Shown here: one piece after another, positions 9,893 through 19,675 of the stretch
Numbering within the stretch: the stretch's first letter is position 1
How the letters are laid out: the number at the start of each line of letters is the position of its first letter
DNA from: Colwellia sp. Arc7-D
Lineage (GTDB): Bacteria; Pseudomonadota; Gammaproteobacteria; Enterobacterales; Alteromonadaceae
Reading direction: 5' to 3'
DNA: 64,000 nucleotides
Assembly (NCBI RefSeq): GCF_003061515.1
Contig: NZ_CP028924.1
Location: 4,092,001-4,156,000, forward strand
Made by a program: the position numbers and the translations under genes
Notes under the pieces: model-generated
The model's input: only the letters and a program-made list of their open reading frames with translations
What the model was told of the DNA's origin: nothing
Database searches by the model: none

Positions 9893-11382
9893 TATAAGTC
9901 CTCACTTTGCTCAGCGCTTGGTGGCTGATCTTCAGATACTGTCGGTATTTCAACGTTACTACTGCTCTCTAAAGTACGTAATGCTGAAGACTCTTTATCT
10001 GACAATACTTGTCGAATAGCTTGCAGTGAGGCAAGTTTATTTGGATAGTCGACATTAATAGTCGCTGTTTTTAACGTGTTAATTGTATCAAGGAAATGTT
10101 GGTTTTCAATTTTTGTTAAATCAAAATATTCATTAATCCAGCGTTCAGTGGCGCTGAGCGATTGCAGGTAAATTTTGCTATTTGATTTACTTGCAGCCCA
10201 AATAGCTGTTTGTACTTTAAGGCTTAAATTTTCACGCAAATTTTGCTGAAATTGAGGTGACATTAGCGGTTCAATATTGCCTGTTCTGCGCGTTACTGTG
10301 AAAAATTCATTGGTAAATTTATGCCATGTTTTCGCTAAATTTTCACGCCAATCTGTAGCATTATCGGTTAGTTCAAGCGAGCTTTCAGTTTGATACATCT
10401 CTGGTATTTCAAATAGTGCCATTGGTAATTGTTTAATTTGTTGATCAAGTACCATCAGCTTTAAAATAACCTCGTCGGTTGCTAGCGTTGGCAGCAATTT
10501 TAATTGGGCAATATCTTGCTGAATAGTTTGGCGAAGCGATAAAAATTGCGGATCGTTTAACTCTTGAATACGCAACTCAGCATCTTGGAGTAAACTCACG
10601 GCAGTACGAGGTGTTTTTTCTAACCATAAACTTCTTGATGCGACTCTAATCAGATATTCTGCTTCTTGTAGCAGCCAATCGCTCGGTTGTTGTTGTCCCA
10701 AGCTAGCAAGCTTCTGTTGTACTTGAGCAATAGCATTTTGGTTACTACTTTCGATACGGCTTATTTGTTCAACTTTACTAACTAATGCACTAATTTCGTT
10801 AGCACTGTTGCGTTTATTTTGGGAAAATTGCTGAATAATTTTCTGGTTAACACTTTGTGCATTGGTTGTAAGCTGTTGTGCTATTTTTTGTTGATTTTCA
10901 ATGAGCTTTCGTTCTACAAGATCACTAAGTTGCTGACTGTATTGAGCCTTTTGTTGTTCATTCCAATAAAAGTGTCCCGCGCTGGCCAAAATAGCGAGCA
11001 GTGCAATGATTAATGCGAATACAGCAACTTTAGAAATTTTATTTTTCTTAGATTTTACAACCGTACTTTTATCAGTGGGTGTTTTAGTACCCGCAGATAC
11101 CGGTTTGCTTGATGTAGTGGAGGCAGAATTTTTCAAAGGAGTAGCGCTCTTTTCATTATTTTTGTTCGAAGATGGTTCAGTCTGACTTTTACTTTGTGCA
11201 GTCGTTTCTTTATTTAACGATTTTTCGTTAGTATCGACAGTATCAGGTTTTTCTGATGACACGTCATTCGGTGTACTGATTTTAATAGAAGCAGATAAAC
11301 CTGCTTGCTTCTCAACATTACTGCTAGCAGCTGAAGTTTTATCACCAGATTTCGATTGCTTGGGTTGTTTTTTATCGCTCAT
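9892..11382 (-). CDS. hemX: HemX, heme operon membrane protein
   Basis: A 496-residue protein. The first about 125 residues are rich in Ser, Thr, Lys and Asn and look disordered. One transmembrane helix follows (VAVFALIIALLAILASAGHFY, about residues 130-150), then a coiled-coil region and the HemX domain (LLQEAEYLIRVASRSLWLE). It is often annotated as uroporphyrinogen-III C-methyltransferase, but no SAM-methylase domain is visible, so a regulatory or scaffold role is more likely. It lies between hemD and hemY. Confidence 0.9.
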   Translation of the reverse strand: MSDKKQPKQSKSGDKTSAASSNVEKQAGLSASIKISTPNDVSSEKPDTVDTNEKSLNKETTAQSKSQTEPSSNKNNEKSATPLKNSASTTSSKPVSAGTKTPTDKSTVVKSKKNKISKVAVFALIIALLAILASAGHFYWNEQQKAQYSQQLSDLVERKLIENQQKIAQQLTTNAQSVNQKIIQQFSQNKRNSANEISALVSKVEQISRIESSNQNAIAQVQQKLASLGQQQPSDWLLQEAEYLIRVASRSLWLEKTPRTAVSLLQDAELRIQELNDPQFLSLRQTIQQDIAQLKLLPTLATDEVILKLMVLDQQIKQLPMALFEIPEMYQTESSLELTDNATDWRENLAKTWHKFTNEFFTVTRRTGNIEPLMSPQFQQNLRENLSLKVQTAIWAASKSNSKIYLQSLSATERWINEYFDLTKIENQHFLDTINTLKTATINVDYPNKLASLQAIRQVLSDKESSALRTLESSSNVEIPTVSEDQPPSAEQSEDL

Positions 11383-11433
11383 GAACTGATCCTATCTTAC
11401 ATGTTGGTAATGCGCACACTGAATTTTTTTGAC

Positions 11434-12207
11434 TTAAATACGGTTTATCTCACTTGTTGTAGCTAAGTTAACTCCACAATCGAGGGCACTTATAATGGCT
11501 GTAGTATTGGCGCCATTAGCATTTATTACTCGCACAATGCCCATTTTTTTTGCGTTATCAGCAATTCTTTGGCTAGCGACTATCCATAAACATTGCTCTT
11601 GCCAATAACGATCTTCATCGTTAATTAAGTTTACTATGAATTCTAGCAAAGCGTTACTAGTGATTAAGATACAATTTATCTCTTGCTGATGCCATGTTTT
11701 GATGAATTTTTGTGGGTAATTTCGCCAAACACGTCGATAACTTTCTAAATAATGAACAGCCGCACCACGAAGACGCAAAGCATCAGCGATAAGTTCTCGG
11801 CCACCGTCACCACGTACAATAATCACACTTTTATCTTTTACACTAAGCAGCGGTAATAGTGCGAGTACACCATCACTATCGTGTTTATCAGGCACCATAG
11901 CTTTTATACCTAACCTTGTTAATGCCTGCTGGGTTGCACTACCCACAGCAATTACAGCCTGTGCAGACCATGAAGGTATTGGCATTAATTTATGCGCAAA
12001 CTCAACAGCAGCTACGCTAATAAAAATAATGATAGGGCGTATTAGCTGCTTTTGCAGTATATGTAATTGTTCAAGACTTGCCGCATTTTGATAGTCAAAA
12101 AATGGCTGACAGTAACTACGGTAGCCTTGTTTTTCAAGGCAAGTTTGTAGTTCGCGCCCTGCTTTTTCGGGGCGCGTTATTAATACATTGAGCTTATGAT
12201 TGTTCAT
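11434..12207 (-). CDS. hemD: uroporphyrinogen-III synthase HemD
   Basis: This enzyme cyclises hydroxymethylbilane to uroporphyrinogen III, the branch point to heme, siroheme and cobalamin. The N-terminus [22 protein letters not shown] and the later [22 protein letters not shown] are the two-domain signature of HemD. The start at 12207 (MNNHKLN) overlaps hemC by 14 bases and places the ITRP motif near the N-terminus as in homologues; the frame stays open to 12234. At about 257 residues it is of normal length. Confidence 0.88.
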   Translation of the reverse strand: MNNHKLNVLITRPEKAGRELQTCLEKQGYRSYCQPFFDYQNAASLEQLHILQKQLIRPIIIFISVAAVEFAHKLMPIPSWSAQAVIAVGSATQQALTRLGIKAMVPDKHDSDGVLALLPLLSVKDKSVIIVRGDGGRELIADALRLRGAAVHYLESYRRVWRNYPQKFIKTWHQQEINCILITSNALLEFIVNLINDEDRYWQEQCLWIVASQRIADNAKKMGIVRVINANGANTTAIISALDCGVNLATTSEINRI

Positions 12208-13125
12208 ACACGTGACGAAGAATTTTATCAGCACCTTTCGCCAAAAGGTTTTGGGCTAACTGGTAACCTAATTGTTCTGCGTCGTTAATGCTGCCGCGAA
12301 CTTCGCTGGTTAATATTTCGCTGCCATCAATAGCGCCCACTAAGCCGCGTAAATATATTTCTTGGCCTTCAAGCACAGCATAACTACCAATAGGCACCTG
12401 ACAACCGCCTTCAAGCGCGCGGTTCATTGCTCGTTCTGCAATAACGCGAATACGGGTTTCTTCACAGGCAAGTGGTGCCAATAATGTTTTTATTGTTGTA
12501 TCTTCATTTCGACACTCAATACCAACAGCCCCTTGACCATTAGCTGGTAACATAACTTCTGGGCAATATATTCTCGAATGCGCTCTGGCATTTCTAATCG
12601 TATTAACCCAGCGGCGGCTAAAATAATAGCGTCGTACTCACCATTATCGAGTTTTTTAAGGCGTGTATTAACGTTACCACGCAGGTCGCGAATATCTAGA
12701 TCTGGACGCATCGCTTTAATTTGACATTGACGACGTAAGCTTGAAGTACCGACAATCGCACCTTGCGGTAAATCGGCTAGGCTATTGATAGAATTAGACA
12801 CAAACGCATCACGCGGATCTTCACGTGGACAGATAATTTCTAGCCCTAAACCTTCAGGAAACTCGACCGGCACATCTTTCATTGAATGTACGGCAATATC
12901 CGCTCGATTTTCTAACATCGCGACTTCAAGTTCTTTAACAAACAGGCCTTTACCACCCACTTTTGCTAGTGGTGTATCGAGAATAATGTCTCCTTTGGTC
13001 GTCATTGGCACTAATTCCACATTGATACCTGGATGAAAGTGCTCAAGTTGCGCCTTAACATATTCTGCTTGCCACAACGCTAACGCGCTTTTTCGGGTTG
13101 CAATACGTACAGTTTGTGGGGTCAT
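12194..13125 (-). CDS. hemC: porphobilinogen deaminase HemC, interrupted by a frameshift
   Basis: HemC joins four porphobilinogen units into hydroxymethylbilane in heme synthesis. Two adjoining frames together make a normal enzyme of about 310 residues. Frame one (from 13125) runs through [20 protein letters not shown] and [13 protein letters not shown] to PERIREYIA. Frame two resumes at [14 protein letters not shown] and carries EGGCQVPIG with the dipyrromethane-cofactor Cys. Adding one base in the G run at 12561-12563 (plus strand) restores a continuous [10 protein letters not shown] junction. Since hemC is needed for heme, a sequencing or assembly error is more likely than a true pseudogene. 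Confidence 0.88.
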
Positions 13126-13149
13126 TTCAATTACCTTAATTAATATTTA

Positions 13150-13467
13150 TTACGCAGTTAGCACGATGGCTTCTTCTGCTTGTTTACTGACCGCGTTAGA
13201 TAAAAATTGCCATAGCTCTCCGCCACCGCGCTTATCAAACCATTGGTCATTTTCGAAATGAAAATGATGGCCATTAAATTTTGTTGCGACCCAAATTTCA
13301 TGTAAGGGTGCTTGTTTGTTAATGATAATTTTACTGGCATTTTTAAAGGTCAGGGTTAACATTCCGCCAACACCCTCATAATCGATATCGCAACCGCAAT
13401 CTTCAATGGCTTCTTCTACCGCAAGTAAAATATTTTCAGCGGCTATATTGTATTGACTATCATTCAT
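13150..13467 (-). CDS. cyaY: CyaY, bacterial frataxin
   Basis: An iron-binding modulator of Fe-S cluster assembly that interacts with IscS. The protein is 105 residues, normal for the family, with an acidic first helix (AAENILLAVEEAIEDCGCDIDYE) and the frataxin core LTLTFKNASKIIINKQAPLHEIWVA. It lies 24 bases upstream of hemC on the same strand, so it may be transcribed with the heme genes, linking iron supply to heme synthesis. It is divergent from lptM-lysA. Confidence 0.93.
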   Translation of the reverse strand: MNDSQYNIAAENILLAVEEAIEDCGCDIDYEGVGGMLTLTFKNASKIIINKQAPLHEIWVATKFNGHHFHFENDQWFDKRGGGELWQFLSNAVSKQAEEAIVLTA

Positions 13468-13577
13468 TAACTATTCCTTTCTACCTGCGCATTAAGATTG
13501 TTTACTCTTTGCTTGGTAATTGTTGGTCAAGGGATTATAAAACGTCTATCATGGGAAAAAAATCGAATAAATCAATT

Positions 13578-13748
13578 ATGCGTAAACAAATTGTAATTAT
13601 TTTCTTCAGTTTGATTAGTTTAGTAATCTTAACAGGCTGTGGCATTAAAGGTCCTTTATACCAAACTCCTGAGCAACAGCAAGAGAACTTGCCTAAAACA
13701 AGTGAAGAAATTGATAAAAACAGTGATAAATCTAATTTAGAACTTTAG
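13578..13748 (+). CDS. lptM: small lipoprotein LptM (YifL)
   Basis: A short outer-membrane lipoprotein. The signal peptide ends in LTGC, followed by the family signature CGIKGPLYQTP. In E. coli LptM helps mature the LptDE lipopolysaccharide translocon. The start at 13578 (MRKQIVII) gives a 20-residue signal. An ATG at 13551 would add nine basic or polar residues, and neither has a good ribosome site. It heads the lysA-dapF operon, with lysA following after 11 bases. Confidence 0.85.
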   Translation: MRKQIVIIFFSLISLVILTGCGIKGPLYQTPEQQQENLPKTSEEIDKNSDKSNLEL

Positions 13749-13759
13749 GAATAACGGCA

Positions 13760-15010
13760 TTGGACTTTTTCAATCGTAAACAACATTCATTATACGCCGA
13801 GCAATGTCAGGTCACTGAGTTAGCTAAGCAGTATGGCACACCACTCTATATTTATTCTCGAGCTACCATTGAGCGCCATTGGCATGCCTTTGATCAAGCG
13901 GCTGGAGAGCGACCACATCTTGTTTGTTATGCCGTAAAAGCTAATAGCAATATTGCGGTATTAAATGTTATGGCGAGATTAGGTTCAGGTTTTGATATTG
14001 TTTCTAAGGGTGAGTTAATGCGCGTGCTTGAAGCAGGCGGCGATCCCAAAAAAGTGGTTTTTTCTGGTGTAGGAAAAACCTCAGAAGAAATAGCTTATGC
14101 ACTTAATTTAGATATTTATTGTTTTAATGTTGAGTCATCGGCCGAATTAGATCGTATACAAACCGTAGCCCAAAGCTTGAATAAAGTAGCACCAATATCG
14201 TTAAGGGTTAATCCAGACGTTGATGCAGGCACTCATCCTTATATTTCAACTGGCTTAAAAGAAAATAAATTTGGTATCAGCATTGAGCACGCCCCTGCGC
14301 TTTATCAATATGCTGCAACGTTATCACACATTAATATTCAAGGTGTTGATTGTCATATAGGGTCACAACTCACTGAGGTTGCCCCCTTTTTAGACGCACT
14401 TGATCGAGTATTAAAGTTAGTTGATGAGTTAACCGAACATGGTATTGCGCTATCACATATTGATGTTGGTGGTGGCTTGGGCGTTTGTTACGACAATGAA
14501 ACGCCGCCTCACCCAAAAGAATATGCTGAGGCTATTGCACAAAAATTGCTGGGTCGTGATATCAAACTCATTTATGAGCCGGGTCGAGCAGTAATGGCAA
14601 ATGCCGGTATTTTGGTCACTGAAGTAGAATACCTAAAAGAGAGTGAAGAACGTAATTTCGCTATTGTAGATGCCGCAATGAATGATTTGATCAGACCTGC
14701 GTTATACCAAGCATGGCAAGCTATTATTCCTGTTGAGCAACGCGATGATGTTGCTAGCGCTCAATATGATGTTGTTGGGCCAATCTGTGAAACCGGTGAC
14801 TTTCTAGGTAAAGATAGAAGTTTAGCCATACGTGCCGGTGACCTGCTAGCTATTCGCAGTGCTGGAGCTTACGGTTTTACCATGAGCTCAAATTACAATA
14901 GTCGACCACGAGCTGCTGAAGTAATGGTTGACGGTAGTGAGAGTTATTTAATCAGAAAACGCGAAACCTTAAGCCAGTTATGGCAAGGTGAAAGCATATT
15001 ACCTTCATAG
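13760..15010 (+). CDS. lysA: diaminopimelate decarboxylase LysA
   Basis: The enzyme makes L-lysine from meso-diaminopimelate with PLP. The protein has 416 residues. The PLP Lys lies in CYAVKANSN (K60), the glycine loop is HIDVGGGLGV, and the active-site Cys is in CETGDFLGKDR. The start codon is TTG, with AGGA 9 bases upstream. It is followed by dapF 16 bases later, pairing the last two steps of the pathway (epimerase then decarboxylase) in one operon. Confidence 0.96.
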   Translation: MDFFNRKQHSLYAEQCQVTELAKQYGTPLYIYSRATIERHWHAFDQAAGERPHLVCYAVKANSNIAVLNVMARLGSGFDIVSKGELMRVLEAGGDPKKVVFSGVGKTSEEIAYALNLDIYCFNVESSAELDRIQTVAQSLNKVAPISLRVNPDVDAGTHPYISTGLKENKFGISIEHAPALYQYAATLSHINIQGVDCHIGSQLTEVAPFLDALDRVLKLVDELTEHGIALSHIDVGGGLGVCYDNETPPHPKEYAEAIAQKLLGRDIKLIYEPGRAVMANAGILVTEVEYLKESEERNFAIVDAAMNDLIRPALYQAWQAIIPVEQRDDVASAQYDVVGPICETGDFLGKDRSLAIRAGDLLAIRSAGAYGFTMSSNYNSRPRAAEVMVDGSESYLIRKRETLSQLWQGESILPS

Positions 15011-15026
15011 TGGAAGATTAGCGTAA

Positions 15027-15857
15027 ATGTTAGTAAATTTTTCTAAAATGCACGGTTTAGGTAATGATTTTCTCGTGCTCGACAATGTAACGCAAAATGT
15101 TTACTTGTCGAGTGAGCAAATTAAACAACTTGCCGACCGAAATTTTGGCGTTGGCTTTGACCAAGTTCTGGTCGTTGAGCCTCCGTATGATCCTGATTTA
15201 GATTTTCACTATCGCATATTTAATGCTGACGGCAGTGAAGTTGGGCAGTGTGGCAATGGCGCGCGTTGTTTTGCAAAATTTGTCCGTTTAAAAGGCTTAA
15301 CCAATAAGCATAAAATTAAAGTTTCAACACAATCAGGTAAAATGACCTTGTTTGTTGAGCGTGACGGTAATGTTTCGGTCAATATGCCGGTACCGCAATT
15401 TGAACCGCCGAAAATTCCATTTACCGCGCAAAAAGCAGAAGGTACTTATATTCTGCGAAGCGAAGAAGAAACCGTGCTTTGTGGTGTTGTATCTTTGGGT
15501 AATCCACATTGTGTATTAACGGTAGATAACGTCAAAGAAGCACCAGTAGAAACTTTAGGTAAAGCATTATCATTTCATGAGCGTTTTCCTCAACAAGCGA
15601 ATATCAGCTTTATGGAAGTAGTTTCACCCGAATACATTAAATTACGCGTATACGAACGTGGTGCTGCTGAAACACTAGCTTGCGGCAGTGGCGCTTGTGC
15701 TGCTGTGGTGGTTGGTCACATGCAAAAGAAGCTTAATAGACAAGTATTGGTTGATTTACCCGGCGGACAATTAAAAATATTTTGGAAAGGCCCCGGTAAC
15801 TCAGTAAAAATGACAGGTCCCGCCGTGCACGTATTCGACGGGCAAATAAACCTATAA
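15027..15857 (+). CDS. dapF: diaminopimelate epimerase DapF
   Basis: It converts LL- to meso-diaminopimelate for lysine and peptidoglycan. The protein has 276 residues. Both catalytic cysteines are visible: [10 protein letters not shown] (C75) and [11 protein letters not shown] (near residue 218). The N-terminus [13 protein letters not shown] is the family signature. It lies between lysA and the DUF484 gene. Confidence 0.96.
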   Translation: MLVNFSKMHGLGNDFLVLDNVTQNVYLSSEQIKQLADRNFGVGFDQVLVVEPPYDPDLDFHYRIFNADGSEVGQCGNGARCFAKFVRLKGLTNKHKIKVSTQSGKMTLFVERDGNVSVNMPVPQFEPPKIPFTAQKAEGTYILRSEEETVLCGVVSLGNPHCVLTVDNVKEAPVETLGKALSFHERFPQQANISFMEVVSPEYIKLRVYERGAAETLACGSGACAAVVVGHMQKKLNRQVLVDLPGGQLKIFWKGPGNSVKMTGPAVHVFDGQINL

Positions 15858-15870
15858 ACAAGATAAACCT

Positions 15871-16557
15871 ATGCAAATAAATGATCAAAACCTAATGTCT
15901 GATGACGAAATAAAGTTAACTGACGAGTTAATCGTAAGCTATCTACAAGAAAATCCTGAGTTTTTTAATCGTCAAGCTGACTTAGTTACAAGTTTAAGAC
16001 TGCCCGATCATCAACGTGGCACTATTTCTTTGGTGGAGCGTCAATTATCTCAACAGCGACAAAAAATTCACAATTTAGAAGAAGAAATTACCCAGTTAAT
16101 GGTTATTGCTAATCAAAACGAACAACTGTTTGCTTTATACAGTGATCTCTATTTACGTTTACTTGATTGTACTACCGCCGTTGAATTACTTGATTGCTTA
16201 CACCAAGCAACTACACAATTGTTGTCGTTAGATGCATTGAAATTATGGTTAATTCAGCCAACTAAAGTTAGCCACAGTACTTTAATTGACAATGATTGTG
16301 CTGAAATAATTGAAAATAGATTAAGTAAAGATGACTACTATTTTGGCCGTTTACAGCAAAGTGAACAAGCCTTAATTTTTGGTGAAGCTAACGCAGGTTC
16401 AGTGGTTTTGGTAAGACTTACCCACAACCAAGAAGATATTGGTTTTCTGGCGATTAGTAGCCAAGATGCTGAACATTTTGATCCTCGTATGGATACTTTG
16501 TTATTGAGCCAATTTAAAAAATTGATCGCTAAACTTTTACATCAGCAACTATTTTAG
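15871..16557 (+). CDS. DUF484 family protein
   Basis: A 228-residue cytosolic protein with the DUF484 signature: LIVSYLQENPEFFNRQADLVTSLRLP near the N-terminus, then a coiled coil (VERQLSQQRQKIHNLEEEI) and a GAF-like C-terminal half. The function is unknown. In many gammaproteobacteria it sits between dapF and xerC; here the next gene is the HAD phosphatase, and xerC is missing. Confidence 0.85.
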   Translation: MQINDQNLMSDDEIKLTDELIVSYLQENPEFFNRQADLVTSLRLPDHQRGTISLVERQLSQQRQKIHNLEEEITQLMVIANQNEQLFALYSDLYLRLLDCTTAVELLDCLHQATTQLLSLDALKLWLIQPTKVSHSTLIDNDCAEIIENRLSKDDYYFGRLQQSEQALIFGEANAGSVVLVRLTHNQEDIGFLAISSQDAEHFDPRMDTLLLSQFKKLIAKLLHQQLF

Positions 16558-16568
16558 GCTAAAACACC

Positions 16569-17294
16569 GTGAGATTTTATCGCCGTCTACATCCTTTTCA
16601 TGCCATTAGCTTTGATTTAGATGATACCTTGTACAGTAACCACCCAATTATGTTGGCTACCGATACTAAGATGATCGCCTATTTTAAAAGCATTTTCAGC
16701 GATTATGGTCTTGATAGTAATTTATACGGCTTTGATATCAGCTTTTGGTGGCCTTTTCGCCAACAAGTTATTGCGCATTCACCCGCCTTAAAGCACGACA
16801 TCAGCTTATTAAGAGAAAAAAGCTACTACCTTGGCGCGCTTTCATTAGGTTTGACTAGCGCCGAAGCACAGTCAGTCGCTGATTCAGCATTAGGTTATTT
16901 TGTTGAGCAACGCAGTAACTTCTCTTTGCCACAACATACCCATGATTTTCTTAGCTTTCTCAAAAGCAAAGTGCCTTTAGTCGCGATAACTAATGGCAAT
17001 GTAGATACCGATAAGATAGGGATCGCTAAATACTTTAGTGCACACTTTAATGCCTCAACTGATAATAAATTAAAACCTGATCGTGATATGTTTGATAAAG
17101 CGTGCAAGGTACTAAAAATTAGTCCTAAGCAATTACTCCATGTCGGCGATTGTGGAAAAAATGATGTTTTTGGCGCAATTAATGCTGGCTGCCAAACCGT
17201 CTGGCTAAACCCATATCAAGTAGGTAAACCTCTGAAAGTTCTTCCTACACTTGCCCTTGATCACCTAGAGCAACTTACCCATATTTTTACGTAA
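16569..17294 (+). CDS. yigB: HAD-family phosphatase YigB
   Basis: A haloacid-dehalogenase phosphatase of 241 residues. Motif I is FDLDDTLYSN, motif II is VAITNGN, and motif III/IV is KPDRDMF...HVGDCGKNDVFGA. E. coli YigB dephosphorylates the riboflavin precursor and FMN; the same role is inferred. The start is GTG at 16569, 11 bases after the DUF484 gene, so it is in the lysA-dapF operon. It stands where xerC-yigB is normally found. Confidence 0.88.
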   Translation: MRFYRRLHPFHAISFDLDDTLYSNHPIMLATDTKMIAYFKSIFSDYGLDSNLYGFDISFWWPFRQQVIAHSPALKHDISLLREKSYYLGALSLGLTSAEAQSVADSALGYFVEQRSNFSLPQHTHDFLSFLKSKVPLVAITNGNVDTDKIGIAKYFSAHFNASTDNKLKPDRDMFDKACKVLKISPKQLLHVGDCGKNDVFGAINAGCQTVWLNPYQVGKPLKVLPTLALDHLEQLTHIFT

Positions 17295-17372
17295 ATAATT
17301 GTATTTACTTATTTAACGATTAAACATTTATCTGCATCTGAATGTATTCATTAGCTTAGGCAACGGATAGCG

Positions 17373-17402
17373 TTATCAAAATAGTGCTGAACTTGTTATG
17401 AT
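17373..17402 (+). promoter_or_regulatory. possible promoter of uvrD
   Basis: TTATCA (17373-17378) and an extended -10 TGT-TATGAT (17394-17402), with an 18-base spacer. No LexA box of the CTG-N10-CAG type was found in this gap. Confidence 0.35.
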
Positions 17403-17436
17403 AGCGGCATAATTTTGCTTTTGATTTTACCTTGCT

Positions 17437-19611
17437 ATGGATGTTTCTGAATTACTTGAATCGTTAAACGATAAACAACGCGATGTAGTCGCCGCACCCC
17501 TACAAAATATGTTGGTACTTGCTGGTGCTGGCAGTGGTAAAACACGTGTTTTAGTACAACGTATTGCTTGGCTGATGAAAGTTGAGCATGCATCTCCTCA
17601 TAGCATTTTAGCGGTTACTTTTACCAATAAAGCCGCGGCAGAAATGCGTGCCCGAGTTGAACAAACCGTTGATGGCAATGTGCACGGAATGTGGGTAGGT
17701 ACTTTCCATGGTTTAGCACATCGTTTATTACGTATGCACTTTCAAGAAGCAAAGCTACCTCAAGCCTTCCAAGTACTTGATTCTGACGATCAACTTCGTA
17801 TGGTTAAGCGTATTGTTCGTTCATTAGAATTAGACGAAAAGCGTTGGCCGCCAAAACAATTTCTTTGGTATATCAATGGTAAAAAAGATGAAGGTTTGCG
17901 CCCTCACCATATTGATGCTCAACATGACGTAACAGAAGAAACATTTGTTAAAGTTTATCGTGTTTATCAAGATACTTGTGATCGTGCAGGCTTAGTCGAT
18001 TTTGCTGAACTATTATTGCGTGCTCATGAGCTTTGGTTAAATAATCCAGAGTTATTAGCTCATTACCAGCAACGTTTTTCGCATGTACTCGTAGATGAAT
18101 TTCAAGATACCAATGCGATTCAGTATGCTTGGTTGAACCTGTTAGGCAAGAAAAGTGGTAATGTCATGATCGTAGGTGATGATGACCAATCTATCTATGG
18201 CTGGCGTGGGGCTAAAATTGAAAATATTCAACGTTTTTTACAAGACTTTGATGGTGCTAAAACCATTAAGCTCGAGCAAAACTACCGTTCTACCGCCAAT
18301 ATTCTCAATGCTGCTAATCAGTTAATTGGCAACAATAATAATCGTCTTGGTAAAGACCTATGGACCGAAGACGATGCAGGCGAAAAAATATCTATCTACA
18401 CCGCATTTAACGAAATAGATGAAGCGCGCTTTGTTGCCGGACGTATTACAGACTGGAAAAATAAAAAAGGCTCATTAGATGATGTCGCTATTTTATACCG
18501 AAGTAATGCCCAATCTCGTTTAATGGAAGAAGCCTTAATTCAAGCGAAATTGCCTTACCGTATTTATGGCGGTTTACGATTTTTTGAACGTCAAGAAATT
18601 AAAGACGCACTCGCTTATTTACGTTTACTCAATAACAGAGACGATGATGCGGCATTTGAACGTGTTATTAATACCCCAACACGTGGCATTGGCAATCAAA
18701 CCCTAAGTTTAGTGCGTGACGCTGCAAGAAGTTTGGAAAGTACCTTGTGGCAAGCTTGTCAGCACATGGTAAAAAATGAAGAGCTAAAAGGTCGCAGTGC
18801 GAAAGTTATTCAGCAGTTCATTAATGTTATTGATCAGTTAGAAGACGACTCAAGTCACCTCAACCTCGACCAACAAGCTAACTATGTTATTCAACATTCT
18901 GGCTTAAAAGCTATGTATCAAGCGGAAAAAGGCGAACGTGCTGAAGCCCGTATTGAAAACTTAAATGAGTTAGTTACTGCTTGTCAAACCTTTGAAGTTG
19001 ACCCTGAACTGGCAGAAGAGCAAAGCCCACTGACGTCATTTTTAACCCATGCTGCCTTGGAGTCTGGTGAATCACAAGCCGATGATTATGAATCTGCTGT
19101 GCAGCTTATGACCATGCATTCAGCTAAAGGGCTTGAGTTTCCATTAGTCTTTATTGCTGGATTAGAAGAGGGCATGTTCCCTTCTCAGCAGTCAGTTGAA
19201 GACCTTAGCCGCTTAGAAGAAGAAAGGCGTTTATGTTATGTTGGCATGACACGAGCAATGCAAAAGCTCTATTTATGTCATGCAGAAAGTCGTCGATTGT
19301 ATGGCCAAGAAAAACATCATAAAGCGAGTCGTTTTTTAAGAGAGCTACCTGACACTTGTACCGAAGAAATTCGTATGCAAAGCCAAGTTAGCAAGCCAAG
19401 AACCACAGGTAAATTTTCTTCTGCGCTAACCCTTGAAACCTTTGGCAACTCAGGTTTTAAATTGGGTGAAAATGTTCGTCATACTAAATTTGGTGACGGC
19501 GTGGTATTAAATTACGAAGGCAGCGGTCCTCAAAGTCGTATTCAAGTGAACTTTGCAGATGTAGGCTGTAAATGGCTAGTTGTTGCTTATGCTAATTTAG
19601 AGAAGCTTTAG
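17437..19611 (+). CDS. uvrD: DNA helicase II UvrD
   Basis: A superfamily 1A 3'-5' helicase for nucleotide-excision and mismatch repair, 724 residues. Walker A is AGAGSGKT at 29-36; motif Ia is TFTNKAAAEM; motif II is DEFQDTN; motif III is [13 protein letters not shown]; motif IV is QNYRST; motif V is TMHSAKGLEFPLVF; motif VI is EERRLCYVGMTRA. The C-terminal Tudor-like tail (VRHTKFGDGVVLNYEGSG), typical of UvrD and absent from Rep, is present. Its position after yigB matches E. coli. Confidence 0.95.
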   Translation: MDVSELLESLNDKQRDVVAAPLQNMLVLAGAGSGKTRVLVQRIAWLMKVEHASPHSILAVTFTNKAAAEMRARVEQTVDGNVHGMWVGTFHGLAHRLLRMHFQEAKLPQAFQVLDSDDQLRMVKRIVRSLELDEKRWPPKQFLWYINGKKDEGLRPHHIDAQHDVTEETFVKVYRVYQDTCDRAGLVDFAELLLRAHELWLNNPELLAHYQQRFSHVLVDEFQDTNAIQYAWLNLLGKKSGNVMIVGDDDQSIYGWRGAKIENIQRFLQDFDGAKTIKLEQNYRSTANILNAANQLIGNNNNRLGKDLWTEDDAGEKISIYTAFNEIDEARFVAGRITDWKNKKGSLDDVAILYRSNAQSRLMEEALIQAKLPYRIYGGLRFFERQEIKDALAYLRLLNNRDDDAAFERVINTPTRGIGNQTLSLVRDAARSLESTLWQACQHMVKNEELKGRSAKVIQQFINVIDQLEDDSSHLNLDQQANYVIQHSGLKAMYQAEKGERAEARIENLNELVTACQTFEVDPELAEEQSPLTSFLTHAALESGESQADDYESAVQLMTMHSAKGLEFPLVFIAGLEEGMFPSQQSVEDLSRLEEERRLCYVGMTRAMQKLYLCHAESRRLYGQEKHHKASRFLRELPDTCTEEIRMQSQVSKPRTTGKFSSALTLETFGNSGFKLGENVRHTKFGDGVVLNYEGSGPQSRIQVNFADVGCKWLVVAYANLEKL

Positions 19612-19633
19612 GAATTAGACTCTTCATACGAAT

Positions 19634-19664
19634 AACAAAGCGAGTTAACCTAACTCGCTTTGTT
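19634..19664. terminator. bidirectional terminator between uvrD and rarD
   Basis: A perfect 14-bp inverted repeat (19634-19647 and 19651-19664) with a 3-base loop, between two convergent genes. The A-rich and T-rich stem ends suit both directions. Confidence 0.75.
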
Positions 19665-19675
19665 AACTTACCTCG

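Noticed and set aside
17295..17436. LexA box upstream of uvrD
   Set aside because: A CTG half-site is present, but no CTG-N10-CAG match was found.
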